Assembly: GCA_937899435.1 (NCBI GenBank)
Contig: CALBQG010000056.1
Coordinates: forward strand, 1-39,748
DNA from: UBA11540 sp003445125
GTDB lineage: Bacteria > Bacillota > Clostridia > Oscillospirales > Ruminococcaceae
Reading direction: 5' to 3'
Length of the DNA: 39,748 nucleotides
This document shows positions 31,216 through 39,182 of the stretch, piece after piece. Made by a program: the position numbers and the translations under genes. The notes beneath the pieces are model-generated. The model made no database searches. It was given only the letters and a program-made list of their open reading frames with translations, and was not told where the DNA came from. The number at the start of each line of letters is the position of its first letter. Within the stretch, counting starts at the first letter, position 1.

Positions 31216-31701
31216 TTACTTATGGTATTTTGTATGGGCATTGATCGCACAGGCACGGTACAGCTGCTCGCACAGCATCACGCGCGCCAACTGGTGCGGA
31301 AACGTCATCGGAGACATCGAAAGCCGCAGGTCACACCGCGCCTTCACCTTTTCGGACATTCCGTAGGAGCCGCCGATCACAAACACAAAATTTCCGCTTT
31401 TATGCGCCGCCGTCGAATCGATCCACGCCGCCAGTGCCTCGGAGGACATTTCCTTTCCCTCAATGCACAGTGCGACCGCGGTCGCCGTCGGGTCCAGTTT
31501 ATGCAGCAGGCGTTCGCCCTCGCTCTCCACCGTCTGCGCAATCTGCGCCGCGGACGGAGAATCCGCCACCCGCGTTTCGGCAAGCTCTTCAATCGCGAAT
31601 TTCACGCCGAACCCCGCCAGACGTTTGGCGTACTCCTCACAGGCATCACGCCAGAATTTTTCTTTCAGTTTACCGATTGTCAGCACCGTCAGACGGATCA
31701 A
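31216..31701 (-). CDS. rlmH: 23S rRNA pseudouridine-1915 N3-methyltransferase RlmH
   Basis: This 161-residue SPOUT-class methyltransferase modifies pseudouridine 1915 in helix 69 of 23S rRNA on assembled ribosomes. Family features are LTIGKLKEKFWRDACEEYAKRL at the N-terminus, LCIEGKEMSSEALA (about 78), FVIGGSYGMSEKVK (about 103) and the C-terminal LSMSPMTFPHQLARVMLCEQLYRACAI knot. The length matches the usual 155-160 residues. The start is TTG at 31701, with CGAGGGC six bases upstream; no ATG or GTG fits better. It follows murA by 17 bases. Confidence 0.95.
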   Translation of the reverse strand: MIRLTVLTIGKLKEKFWRDACEEYAKRLAGFGVKFAIEELAETRVADSPSAAQIAQTVESEGERLLHKLDPTATAVALCIEGKEMSSEALAAWIDSTAAHKSGNFVFVIGGSYGMSEKVKARCDLRLSMSPMTFPHQLARVMLCEQLYRACAINAHTKYHK

Positions 31702-31718
31702 AGAAAGCCCTCGTTTCG

Positions 31719-33002
31719 TCAGATTACTTTTTTCATCGGTTCGTCCGGTTCATCCACCTTGCGGATATCCGCGCCCAATCCGCGCAGTTTTTCCTCGATC
31801 GCGTCGTATCCGCGTTCGATATGGTGAATGTCCTCAATTTCGGTCGTTCCCTCGGCAACCAGTCCCGCAATAATCATCGCGGCACCCGCGCGCAGATCGG
31901 ACGCCTTGACCGGCGCCGCCGTCAGCCGTGTTCTGCCCTCGACCATTGCCACCGTGCCGTTGACCTGAATCCGTGCGCCCATACGCGCCAGCTCGTTGAC
32001 ATAGCGGAAGCGGTTATCCCACACGCCCTCCGTCACGATGCTGGTGCCCGCGCACTGGGTGAGCAGGGTGGTAAACTGCGGCTGCATATCCGTCGGGAAG
32101 CCCGGATGCGGCATGGTTTTCACGTCCGTTCCCGTCAGTTCACCGCTGCTGCACACGCGGACGGAATCATCGTATTCCTCGATCATCACGCCGACCTTCT
32201 GCAATTTGTTGATAATCGATTCCAGATGCTTCGGAATCACGTTTTTCACCAGTACATTGCCGCCCGTCGCCGCCGCCGCGACCATATAGGTTCCCGCCTC
32301 GATCTGATCGGGAATAATCGAATAGGTCACGCCCTTGAGCGACTTCACACCGCGAATCTTGATTACGTCCGTACCGGCGCCCATGATATCCGCGCCCATG
32401 GAGTTGAGGAAATTTGCCACGTCCACCACGTGCGGCTCGCGCGCGCAGTTTTCCATGATCGTCAGTCCGGGGCATTTTACCGCCGCCAGCATGACATTGA
32501 TCGTTGCGCCGACCGACACCTTATCAAAACAAATCTGATTGCCGATCAGCGATTCGGAAGAAATTTCGATCATGCCGTGTTCGACCGTATAATCCGCGCC
32601 CAGTGCCTGAAAGCCTTTCAGGTGCTGATCGATCGGACGGACGCCGAAGTCGCAGCCGCCGGGCATGGAAACACTCGCCCGCCGGTATTTTCCCAACAGA
32701 GAGCCGAGAAAATAATACGACGCGCGCATTTTTTTCGCCAATTCATACGGCACCACGGGGGAAAGAATATGCGACGCATCGATTTCCACCGTCGTGCGAT
32801 CCAATGTTTTCACCGAAGCGCCCATCTCGGACAGAATATGCAAAAGCACGCCGACATCGCTGATGCCGGGAAGATTCTCCAGCACGCAGACGCCGTCGGA
32901 CAAAATGACCGCGGGAATGATCGCCACGGCGGCGTTTTTCGCGCCGCTGATCGTCACTTCTCCGGTCAGCCGATTTTTTCCGGTTACCAAATATTTTTCC
33001 AT
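31719..33002 (-). CDS. murA: UDP-N-acetylglucosamine 1-carboxyvinyltransferase
   Basis: This 427-residue enzyme performs the first committed step of peptidoglycan synthesis, transferring enolpyruvate from PEP to UDP-GlcNAc. The catalytic Cys117 is in MPGGCDFGVRPID, so the fosfomycin-sensitive cysteine form is expected. Substrate-loop residues are visible in LTGEVTISGAKNAAVA (residues 12-27) and PHPGFPTDMQPQFT (about 300), and the C-terminal DLRAGAAMIIAGL is complete. AAAGGAGATCACATAG precedes the ATG. Its promoter lies in the gap after the Gx transporter gene, and rlmH follows. Confidence 0.97.
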   Translation of the reverse strand: MEKYLVTGKNRLTGEVTISGAKNAAVAIIPAVILSDGVCVLENLPGISDVGVLLHILSEMGASVKTLDRTTVEIDASHILSPVVPYELAKKMRASYYFLGSLLGKYRRASVSMPGGCDFGVRPIDQHLKGFQALGADYTVEHGMIEISSESLIGNQICFDKVSVGATINVMLAAVKCPGLTIMENCAREPHVVDVANFLNSMGADIMGAGTDVIKIRGVKSLKGVTYSIIPDQIEAGTYMVAAAATGGNVLVKNVIPKHLESIINKLQKVGVMIEEYDDSVRVCSSGELTGTDVKTMPHPGFPTDMQPQFTTLLTQCAGTSIVTEGVWDNRFRYVNELARMGARIQVNGTVAMVEGRTRLTAAPVKASDLRAGAAMIIAGLVAEGTTEIEDIHHIERGYDAIEEKLRGLGADIRKVDEPDEPMKKVI

Positions 33003-33045
33003 CTATGTGATCTCCTTTGGAGCTGAAACCCAGTCATACACATCA

Positions 33046-33074
33046 ACTATAACATATTTTTCTCACAAATGCAA
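33046..33074 (-). promoter_or_regulatory. Promoter of murA
   Basis: On the minus strand TTGCAT (33074-33069) and TATAGT (33051-33046) are 17 bases apart. The promoter begins only eight bases after the stop codon of the upstream cluster, with no terminator between, so read-through from that cluster is possible. Confidence 0.7.
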
Positions 33075-33081
33075 CCGGTTT

Positions 33082-33570
33082 TTATCGTCTGATTTTCATC
33101 ATATTCAGCACCTTTTCCGTCAGCTTTCCCGTCACAATGCCGCAAAGCGCGCCGAATACGGTCAAAACGGGAAGATACAGAAAGAAATCGGGGTTTTTGA
33201 AAATCGCCGATGCCGCCAGAATCTGTCCCACATTGTGCATCACACCTCCGCACGCGCTTTCCCACACGAGCGGCGTTTTTCCTTTTCGGTACAGCAGTGC
33301 CATAACCCCCAGCGCCGCCACGCCGCCGCACGCACTGAGGACAAACGAAAACGCATTTCCGAACAGCAGGGCGGTCAGCACCACCCGCGCCGAAAACACC
33401 GCCGCCGCCCCGCACACGCCGACCGTATACAGCGACAAAAGCAGCACCACGTTGGCAATGCCGAGCTTCATTCCCGGAATCGGAAGCACCACAGGAAAGA
33501 CGGCTTCCACATAACCGAAAATCATCATCAGAGCGCAGAGCATCCCGTACTGCGCCATTCGTCGGCTCAC
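33082..33570 (-). CDS. Gx transporter family (Hpre_diP_synt_I) membrane protein, EetB-like
   Basis: This 162-residue integral membrane protein has about five helices. It has the family's Gly-rich first segment (YGMLCALMMIFGYVEAVFPVVLPIPGMKLGIANVVLLLSLY), then LTALLFGNAFSFVLSACGG and GGVMHNVGQILAA. The family was once named heptaprenyl diphosphate synthase component I but has no known enzyme activity; ECF-like transport has been suggested. In Gram-positive extracellular electron transfer loci its relative is called EetB and sits next to a NusG-II protein, as here. The start is GTG at 33570, overlapping the previous stop in a GTGA junction. Confidence 0.87.
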   Translation of the reverse strand: MSRRMAQYGMLCALMMIFGYVEAVFPVVLPIPGMKLGIANVVLLLSLYTVGVCGAAAVFSARVVLTALLFGNAFSFVLSACGGVAALGVMALLYRKGKTPLVWESACGGVMHNVGQILAASAIFKNPDFFLYLPVLTVFGALCGIVTGKLTEKVLNMMKIRR

Positions 33571-33902
33571 GGGGTCCCTCCCTCTGCCATCACGACCAGC
33601 CGATGCGGAAGGCAGGCAATCAGCTCGCCCTCGCGGGAAATTGCCCGTTGGCGGCGACAGTCGCCGCCGCGGCAGTCGCTTTGCGTGATTTTTGCCTTTC
33701 CGCCGCAGATCGTCAAGAGATTTGTGCCGTAAGGCGTGGTGATTTCCGTTTCAAGGTCGGTACTGAGCGGATATTTCCCCACCGTCACGCCGTCCACCGT
33801 CACCCGCACCGTTTTCCCCGTCGGCGCGGCGGCAAATGCCGTAATGCCCGCCGCACAGGCAAGTGCCGCCGCGCCGAGGCACAGTGCCGTCCGTTTTTTC
33901 AT
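33567..33902 (-). CDS. NusG domain II protein, exported, EetA-like
   Basis: This 111-residue protein has an N-terminal signal or membrane anchor (KKRTALCLGAAALACAAGITAFA) and a small NusG-II (PF07009-like) beta domain. TVRVTVDGVTVGKYPLSTDLETEI is followed by GTNLLTICGGKAKITQSDCRGGDC. The DCRGGDC segment and the terminal SREGELIACLPHRLVV are typical of this family. It is not a transcription factor despite the name. The start at 33902 is fixed by AGGAGGCATGGGT upstream and a four-base ATGA overlap with the FMN-binding gene. Confidence 0.87.
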   Translation of the reverse strand: MKKRTALCLGAAALACAAGITAFAAAPTGKTVRVTVDGVTVGKYPLSTDLETEITTPYGTNLLTICGGKAKITQSDCRGGDCRRQRAISREGELIACLPHRLVVMAEGGTP

Positions 33903-34438
33903 ACCCATGCCTCCTGTCGGCTTTTCAGGAAATCATACGCCGCGTTCACTGCGTCCACCACCGCACGGGAGGAATAGGTCGCGCCGGAAATCCAATCGAT
34001 CTGCGCCGCCCTGCCGTCCTCTCCCGTGAATTTTACGGGCAATCGGCGACCGGAAAACTGTTCGGTAAAGGACGGCTTTTCGATTTTGTCCCCGATATAT
34101 TCCGTTTCCCCGTGCGAGGCGATCGCAATGCGCCGCAGGACGTTTTTCTCGGGCGTGACCGACACGTTCACCGCCACGTCGCTGTACAGTCCGCGGGCGA
34201 CCGCCTGCACGGTATAACCGACAAATTCGCCCGCAGAGTCATAATCGGCAAACACCCGCCGGATGTTCTGCGGAAGATTTTCCACCGTCAGTTCCCGCTG
34301 GGTCACGGCGGCGCCCGCCGTGGTGCGGCGCGCGTCGTCGCGCTGCTGCAGCATCGCGTTTCCGACACAGCCGCTGACCGCCATCAGCAGCGCCGCCGAA
34401 AGGGTCAGCGCCGTGACCGAAAGCCAGCGGTTTTTCAT
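33899..34438 (-). CDS. FMN-binding domain protein, predicted ApbE substrate
   Basis: This 179-residue exported protein has an N-terminal signal (residues 4-22). A possible lipobox VSGC (Cys24) follows, then an FMN_bind domain (about 65-175). The motif DWISGATYSS (148-157) contains the SGAT signature, in which Thr154 is the expected site for covalent FMN attachment by ApbE. This is the same signature as in RnfG and NqrC, but no Rnf or Nqr genes are nearby. The start at 34438 forms an ATGA overlap with apbE; an in-frame ATG at 34450 is the alternative. It probably carries electrons at the outer membrane face. Confidence 0.88.
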   Translation of the reverse strand: MKNRWLSVTALTLSAALLMAVSGCVGNAMLQQRDDARRTTAGAAVTQRELTVENLPQNIRRVFADYDSAGEFVGYTVQAVARGLYSDVAVNVSVTPEKNVLRRIAIASHGETEYIGDKIEKPSFTEQFSGRRLPVKFTGEDGRAAQIDWISGATYSSRAVVDAVNAAYDFLKSRQEAWV

Positions 34439-35475
34439 TCGTTCTTCCATTGACGATCGCTCCTATATGCTTCAAATCCGCTGCTGAAAATTTCTTCGCC
34501 GTCTTTTTTCACCCACATTGCCTCCACACCGTCGGTTTTCTCCACCAACGCCTGCCCCTTTTCCAGAGGAAGGACAAACAGTGCCGTGGAAAGCACATCG
34601 CCCCATCCGGCATCACTGCAAAGCACGCTGACCGAAGAAACCGACTCGGGCGGGAAAAGTGTTTCGGGATCAATGATGTGCGCATAGCGTTTGCCGCCCA
34701 CGGTCATATAGCGCTGATAATCTCCGCTTGTGACCAGGCTCTGCCCGCTCAGCGACAGGGTGAGGAGGGTGTCGTTTTCCGCTTCGAGATCGGGATTCTG
34801 GATTCCGACTCTCCACGGCGCGCCGCCCGCCTTCGTTCCCACGGTCACCACCGTGCCGCCGAGATTGAGTGCGCCCGAAATTCCTTTCTTTTGCAAAAGT
34901 TCGGCGGCGCGCGCCGCGGCATACCCCTTTGCCACCGCACCCACGTCCAGACGCATTTTGCGCCGGTTCAGAAATGCGGTGCGGTCGGTCAGTTCCAGTG
35001 CTTCTATATCGGTGTTTTCCGCCGCCGCCCGCAGCGCTTCTTCGGACGGAAGCTGTGCCAAAAGCGGGTTTTCCTGTGCCGCCGCACGGCAATCGTGCCA
35101 AAGCGACAGCACCGGTCCGAGCGCGATGTTCACGCTCCCCTCCGTCTGCTGTGCCGCCTCCTTGGCAAACGACAGCAGCCGCAGCAGACGTTCATCGACT
35201 TCCACCGCCCGAATTCCCGCCAGATCGTTGACGGTTTTCAGATTGGGAAAGTCGTAGTCGTGATAGATGTCACACAGACGGTGATAGTCCCAAAGCACCC
35301 CGTACACCTCCGCACACAGTGCGTCAAACGCCTCGCGGCTTTCGCAGAACGCCGTGACGGTGGTGACGGTATCAAACAGGTCAAGAAACGTCTGCGTGTA
35401 CTGTTCGCCCCTCGCCGGCAGACCGCACCCGCCGAGGAACAATGCACACAGAACCGTCGCAATCAGTCGTTTCAC
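34435..35475 (-). CDS. apbE: FAD:protein FMN transferase ApbE, lipoprotein
   Basis: This 346-residue extracytoplasmic enzyme transfers FMN from FAD to Thr/Ser in flavoprotein targets. The signal peptide ends with lipobox LGGC (Cys17). Family motifs are FLDLFDTVTTVTAF near the N-terminus, EGSVNIALGPVLSLWHD, MRLDVGAVAKGYAA (about residue 176), ALNLGGTVVTVG and the C-terminal RYAHIIDPETLFP with the metal-binding His-Asp region, then DVLSTALFVL. Its probable substrate is the overlapping FMN-binding gene. It follows the duplicated lipoprotein by only two bases. Confidence 0.95.
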   Translation of the reverse strand: MKRLIATVLCALFLGGCGLPARGEQYTQTFLDLFDTVTTVTAFCESREAFDALCAEVYGVLWDYHRLCDIYHDYDFPNLKTVNDLAGIRAVEVDERLLRLLSFAKEAAQQTEGSVNIALGPVLSLWHDCRAAAQENPLLAQLPSEEALRAAAENTDIEALELTDRTAFLNRRKMRLDVGAVAKGYAAARAAELLQKKGISGALNLGGTVVTVGTKAGGAPWRVGIQNPDLEAENDTLLTLSLSGQSLVTSGDYQRYMTVGGKRYAHIIDPETLFPPESVSSVSVLCSDAGWGDVLSTALFVLPLEKGQALVEKTDGVEAMWVKKDGEEIFSSGFEAYRSDRQWKNE

Positions 35476-35477
35476 GG

Positions 35478-36527
35478 TTACTCTCCCAATGTTTTTTCAA
35501 TAACCTCTTTCATCCCCGCCACGCCGATCGTGCATCCGGCTTTCAGATCTGCGTCGGCGGCATATCCGTCCGCGTCCGTCTGCGGAGCCGCTCCCGTGCG
35601 GGCGACAAACGCTTCCAGCGCCTGCGCCTGACTGTACCATTCTTTTCCGATCGACGACGCACCCTTCATGCCGTAAGCGTCGCCCAGCTGTTTTTTCGTC
35701 TGCACGGCTTCCTCGGTGTCCGAAGAGATCATACCTTTGTCCGTGATTTTCACCGTCGCCTGCAATTCATCCACGCGGCAGTCGGTGATTTTTCCGTTCT
35801 TTGTCAGCAGGGCGCAAAAGGCGCTGTCGGCGCGGCAGATGCCTTCTGTGCCGTTTTCGGCATCCTTGGACTGCTCCGCCATTTTCGACACGGCGGAAAT
35901 TTTCAGCTCATCCTCCGCCGAAGCTGCGCTGTCCTGCGCATCCCGACACGCTTTTTCCACCGTCGGAAGAATTTTGGAAAGGCTGATCGTACAGCTTGCC
36001 TTCAGATCGTCGGTCGCATAGCCGTCCTCATCGGTCGGCACTTCTGCGATCTGATCGGCAGTTTTGCCCTTCAGATACGCTTCCAGCGCATTGATTTGTT
36101 CAAACCACTCTTTCCCGATCGACGACGCCGCCTTCATGCCATAGTTGTCGCCCGCCTCGCGTTTGGTGGCAAATGCCGTTTCCTTGGAAGTTTTCAGCGC
36201 ACCCGCCGCGGAAAAGCTCATTTTATTCTGCACCTCGTCAATGCGGCATTGCAGAATTTTTCCCTCTGCGTCCAGCACCACCGCCGCCAGCACCGCATCC
36301 ACCTGCGCCGTGCCGTCACGGTCGGCGGTCGCTTCCTTGGATGAGGCAATATCCGCCTGCACCGTCATGCCGAATTTCACGCCGCCCGCCGCCGTACCCG
36401 ACGCCGAAGACGATGCCTGTGACGAAGCCTTGGAAGATTCCGATGAAGAATTGTTCTCCTTCGGACTGCATCCGACGGCGCCCAGTGCCATGAGAAATGT
36501 CAACAAAAACAAACCGATACGTTTCAT
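35478..36527 (-). CDS. Lipoprotein with two tandem homologous domains, unknown function
   Basis: This 349-residue lipoprotein has a signal peptide ending in GAVGC (Cys20), a Ser-rich linker (22-46) and two copies of one domain of about 145 residues. Copy 1 (about 50-195) contains CRIDEV, GDNYGMKAASSIGKEW, DEDGYATDDLKASCTI and TVEKA. Copy 2 (about 208-347) contains CRVDEL, GDAYGMKGASSIGKEW, DADGYAADADLKAGCTI and VIEKT. Each copy has two conserved cysteines (94/179 and 250/332). No canonical SGAT flavinylation motif is present. It is the first gene of the ApbE cluster; a role in surface electron transfer is inferred from position and from the two-domain plan of PplA. ACGGAGGAACAG precedes the ATG. 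Confidence 0.83.
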   Translation of the reverse strand: MKRIGLFLLTFLMALGAVGCSPKENNSSSESSKASSQASSSASGTAAGGVKFGMTVQADIASSKEATADRDGTAQVDAVLAAVVLDAEGKILQCRIDEVQNKMSFSAAGALKTSKETAFATKREAGDNYGMKAASSIGKEWFEQINALEAYLKGKTADQIAEVPTDEDGYATDDLKASCTISLSKILPTVEKACRDAQDSAASAEDELKISAVSKMAEQSKDAENGTEGICRADSAFCALLTKNGKITDCRVDELQATVKITDKGMISSDTEEAVQTKKQLGDAYGMKGASSIGKEWYSQAQALEAFVARTGAAPQTDADGYAADADLKAGCTIGVAGMKEVIEKTLGE

Positions 36528-36605
36528 ATCTGTTCCTCCGTTTTTTCTTTTTCCGTCATAGTATGGACATTTTGAAAGATTTTATTTTCTTGTCGGCAAA
36601 AAATC

Positions 36606-36634
36606 TTGCTTTTTTTGCGCCTTTGTGCTATACT
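36606..36634 (+). promoter_or_regulatory. Promoter of the DUF6110/P-type ATPase operon
   Basis: TTGCTT (36606-36611) and TATACT (36629-36634) are separated by 17 bases. AAGGAGG follows at about 36651 for the ATG at 36666. The divergent region 36528-36605 should also hold the promoter of the ApbE cluster, but I could not pick a convincing pair there. Confidence 0.68.
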
Positions 36635-36665
36635 CTTTGTGCAAATATATAAGGAGGTTTTTTCC

Positions 36666-36926
36666 ATGAAAAAATTGGCTCTTTTTGCCGCGGGCGTTCT
36701 GTTCGGAACTGCCGGTATTAAAATTCTCACAAGCAAGGACGCAAAAAAAGTATACACTCACCTCACCGCCGCCGCTCTTCGTGCCAAGGATGACGTGATG
36801 ACCACGGTTACCACCGTGCGTGAGGGTGCCGGAGATATTCTGGCTGACGCCAAGGAAATCAACGAAAAGCGTACCGCCGCCGAAATCATTGAGGACACCT
36901 CCGACGCGGCTTTGACCGAAGAATAA
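36666..36926 (+). CDS. DUF6110 family small protein
   Basis: This 86-residue protein has a short N-terminal hydrophobic segment (KKLALFAAGVLFGTAGIKIL), then a helical, Ala-rich, charged region (SKDAKKVYTHLTAAALRAKDDVMTTVTTVREGAGDILADAKEINEKR) ending in acidic residues. The length and the AGVLFGTAGIKILTSKDAKKVY start match DUF6110, a family commonly placed immediately before a heavy-metal P-type ATPase, as here. Its function is not known; it may assist or regulate the ATPase. The start at 36666 follows AAGGAGGTTTTTTCC; the earlier in-frame ATG at 36606 lies in the promoter. Confidence 0.85.
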   Translation: MKKLALFAAGVLFGTAGIKILTSKDAKKVYTHLTAAALRAKDDVMTTVTTVREGAGDILADAKEINEKRTAAEIIEDTSDAALTEE

Positions 36927-36932
36927 ACCCTG

Positions 36933-36959
36933 CAGCCGCCGTTTCGGCGGCTGTTTCCT
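36933..36959 (+). terminator. Hairpin between the DUF6110 and ATPase genes (attenuator-like)
   Basis: A perfect 9-bp stem (36933-36941 with 36945-36953) and TTT loop are followed by TTTCCTTT. The ATPase ribosome binding site starts right after. The short U tract suggests partial termination that lowers ATPase expression relative to DUF6110. Confidence 0.6.
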
Positions 36960-36973
36960 TTGGAGGAACTGTT

Positions 36974-39088
36974 ATGAAATGCCAAATCCTGCACGAATCC
37001 CGCGGGAGAATCCGTGCGCATCTTTTTTGCAGACACATGAGCCTGCACGAGGCGGATCTGCTGGAATACTGTCTGCGCAACTGCGCCCAGATCCACGACG
37101 TCAAGGTCTATGACCGCACGTGCGATGTGGTGATTCTGCACTCCGACCGCCGTGCTGCCGTCAACGCGCTTGCCGCTTTTTCCTTTGAAAATGCCGAAGC
37201 GCTGGATCCCGTGCTGCGCCATTCCTCCCGCGAAATCAACCGCGATTTTGAGGAACAGCTCGTGTTCACACTGCTGCGCCGCGCAGTTTCCAAGCTTTTC
37301 CTGCCCTTTCCCGTCACCGCCGCGTTGGCGGTTTTCCGTTCGTTCAAATACATTCGCGAGGGGCTGCGCGCACTGAAAAACGGCTCGCTCTCCGTTGCTG
37401 TTCTGGACGCCGCCGCCGTGAGCGTTTCTTTGCTGCGCGGCGATTTCTCCACCGCCGGTTCTGTGATGTTCATGCTGCATCTGGGAGAGATTCTGGACGA
37501 CTGGACGCACAAAAAATCGGTGTCCGATCTTGCCGGCGCCATGGCGCTCGGAGTGGACAAGGTGTGGCTTAAAACGGAAAGCGGCGAGGTTTCCGTGCCG
37601 ATCGCACAGGTCAAAGCGGGCGACCTCATCGTGGTTCGCACCGGAAATATGATTCCGTTGGACGGCACGGTGGTCGAAGGCGAGGCAACCGTGAACCAGG
37701 TTTCCCTGACCGGAGAATCCCTGCCCGTGCCGAAAGCGGCGGGAAGCTATGTCTACGCCGGCACCGTTGCCGAAGAGGGTTCCTGTGTAATCCGCGTGGA
37801 CAAAATCTGCGGAGACGGCCGCTATGACCGCGTGGTCCGCATGATCGAGGAATCCGAACGGCTGAAATCCACCGTCGAGGACAAGGCGTCCGGACTGGCG
37901 GATCGATTGGTGCCGTATACGCTGGGAGCCACGGTGCTGACCTATCTGCTCACCCGCAACCCCACCAAAGCGCTGGCAATTCTTATGGTAGATTTTTCCT
38001 GTGCGCTGAAGCTCTCCATGCCGATTGCCGTACTTTCCGCCATGCGCGAATGCAGTCACTATGAAATTGCCGTCAAGGGTGGTCGGTTTATGGAAGCCGT
38101 GGCAAACGCCGACACGGTCGTTTTCGACAAGACCGGCACGCTTACCGAAGCGGTTCCCACCGTTTCCGCCGTTGTGCCGTTCGGAGGACGGAAAGAGGAC
38201 GACTGCCTGCGGCTTGCCGCCTGCCTGGAGGAACATTATCCTCACTCCATTGCCAATGCCGTGGTGCAGGAAGCACAGCGCCGCGGGTTGACCCACGAAG
38301 AATATCACTCGCAGGTGCAGTATGTGGTTGCCCATGGCATTTCCAGCGCCGTCAACGGCGAAAAAGTCATCATCGGCAGCGCCCACTTTGCCTTTGAGGA
38401 CGAAAAATGCCGTATTCCGGAGGACGAACGGGAAAAATTTGATGCACTTCCCGCCGATTGTTCGCAGCTGTACCTGTGTATTTCCGGGATGCTTGCCGCG
38501 GTGATCTGCATTTACGATCCGCTGCGTGCCGAGGCTTCCGCCGCCATTGCCGCTCTGCACAACTGCGGCATCCGTCACATTGTGATGATGACCGGCGACA
38601 ATCGCCGCACCGCCGCCGCAGTGGCGGAAAAGGTCGGTGTTGACGAGTTTTTTGCTGAAGTACTGCCCGAGGACAAAGCGGAATTCATCCGCCGCCAAAA
38701 GCAGGAGGGACACACCGTCATCATGATCGGCGACGGCATCAACGATTCGCCCGCCCTTTCAGAGGCGGACGCGGGCATTGCCGTCAGCAGCGGCGCCGCC
38801 ATCGCCCGCGAGATTGCGGACATCACCGTTTCCTCCGGCGACCTGTTCCGACTGGTTGTCCTGCGGGAAATCAGCACGGCGCTGATGCGGCGCATTCGCG
38901 CAAACTACCGCTTTATCGCGTTCTTCAACCTGCTTTTGATTCTGCTCGGTGTGGGCGGGGTGCTTCCGCCGACCGCTTCCGCACTTTTGCACAATCTTTC
39001 CACCTTGGGCATTTCGCTCAGGAGCATGACCGATCTTTTGCCGAAACCGCAGGAGAATCCGGAAGAAGCAGACCCCGCTGCGTTATAG
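36974..39088 (+). CDS. Heavy-metal P1B-type ATPase with atypical SCALKLSMP motif
   Basis: This 704-residue membrane pump has an N-terminal HMA-like domain (about residues 1-60) without the CxxC metal site. The actuator motif SLTGES (about 245) follows, then the membrane motif DFSCALKLSMP (341-350), the phosphorylation motif DKTGT (Asp385), the His-Pro motif HYPHSIANA (about 420) and GDGINDSPALSEAD (about 590). The usual CPC/CPH/SPC motif of the sixth helix is replaced by SCALKLSMP, with the proline displaced. It is therefore outside the well-studied Cu and Zn/Cd groups, and the metal cannot be assigned; similar pumps are usually just called heavy-metal P-type ATPases. TTGGAGGAACTGTT precedes the ATG. 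Confidence 0.92.
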   Translation: MKCQILHESRGRIRAHLFCRHMSLHEADLLEYCLRNCAQIHDVKVYDRTCDVVILHSDRRAAVNALAAFSFENAEALDPVLRHSSREINRDFEEQLVFTLLRRAVSKLFLPFPVTAALAVFRSFKYIREGLRALKNGSLSVAVLDAAAVSVSLLRGDFSTAGSVMFMLHLGEILDDWTHKKSVSDLAGAMALGVDKVWLKTESGEVSVPIAQVKAGDLIVVRTGNMIPLDGTVVEGEATVNQVSLTGESLPVPKAAGSYVYAGTVAEEGSCVIRVDKICGDGRYDRVVRMIEESERLKSTVEDKASGLADRLVPYTLGATVLTYLLTRNPTKALAILMVDFSCALKLSMPIAVLSAMRECSHYEIAVKGGRFMEAVANADTVVFDKTGTLTEAVPTVSAVVPFGGRKEDDCLRLAACLEEHYPHSIANAVVQEAQRRGLTHEEYHSQVQYVVAHGISSAVNGEKVIIGSAHFAFEDEKCRIPEDEREKFDALPADCSQLYLCISGMLAAVICIYDPLRAEASAAIAALHNCGIRHIVMMTGDNRRTAAAVAEKVGVDEFFAEVLPEDKAEFIRRQKQEGHTVIMIGDGINDSPALSEADAGIAVSSGAAIAREIADITVSSGDLFRLVVLREISTALMRRIRANYRFIAFFNLLLILLGVGGVLPPTASALLHNLSTLGISLRSMTDLLPKPQENPEEADPAAL

Positions 39089-39144
39089 GCGATTTTCTTA
39101 CTTATAGCCTGTTGGGGCAGACGAACCGCAGACCATATAAACCC

Positions 39145-39182
39145 GCAGCGGCGGCAGAAAATTCTGCCGCCGCTGCTTTTTT
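39145..39182 (+). terminator. Rho-independent terminator of the P-type ATPase operon
   Basis: A 13-bp GC-rich stem (39145-39157 with 39164-39176) with loop AAAATT is followed by six T. Confidence 0.92.

Noticed and set aside
31434..33026. A 530-codon plus-strand frame opposite murA
   Set aside because: It is antisense to murA and rlmH, is His/Arg-rich and has no domain; a shadow of codon bias.
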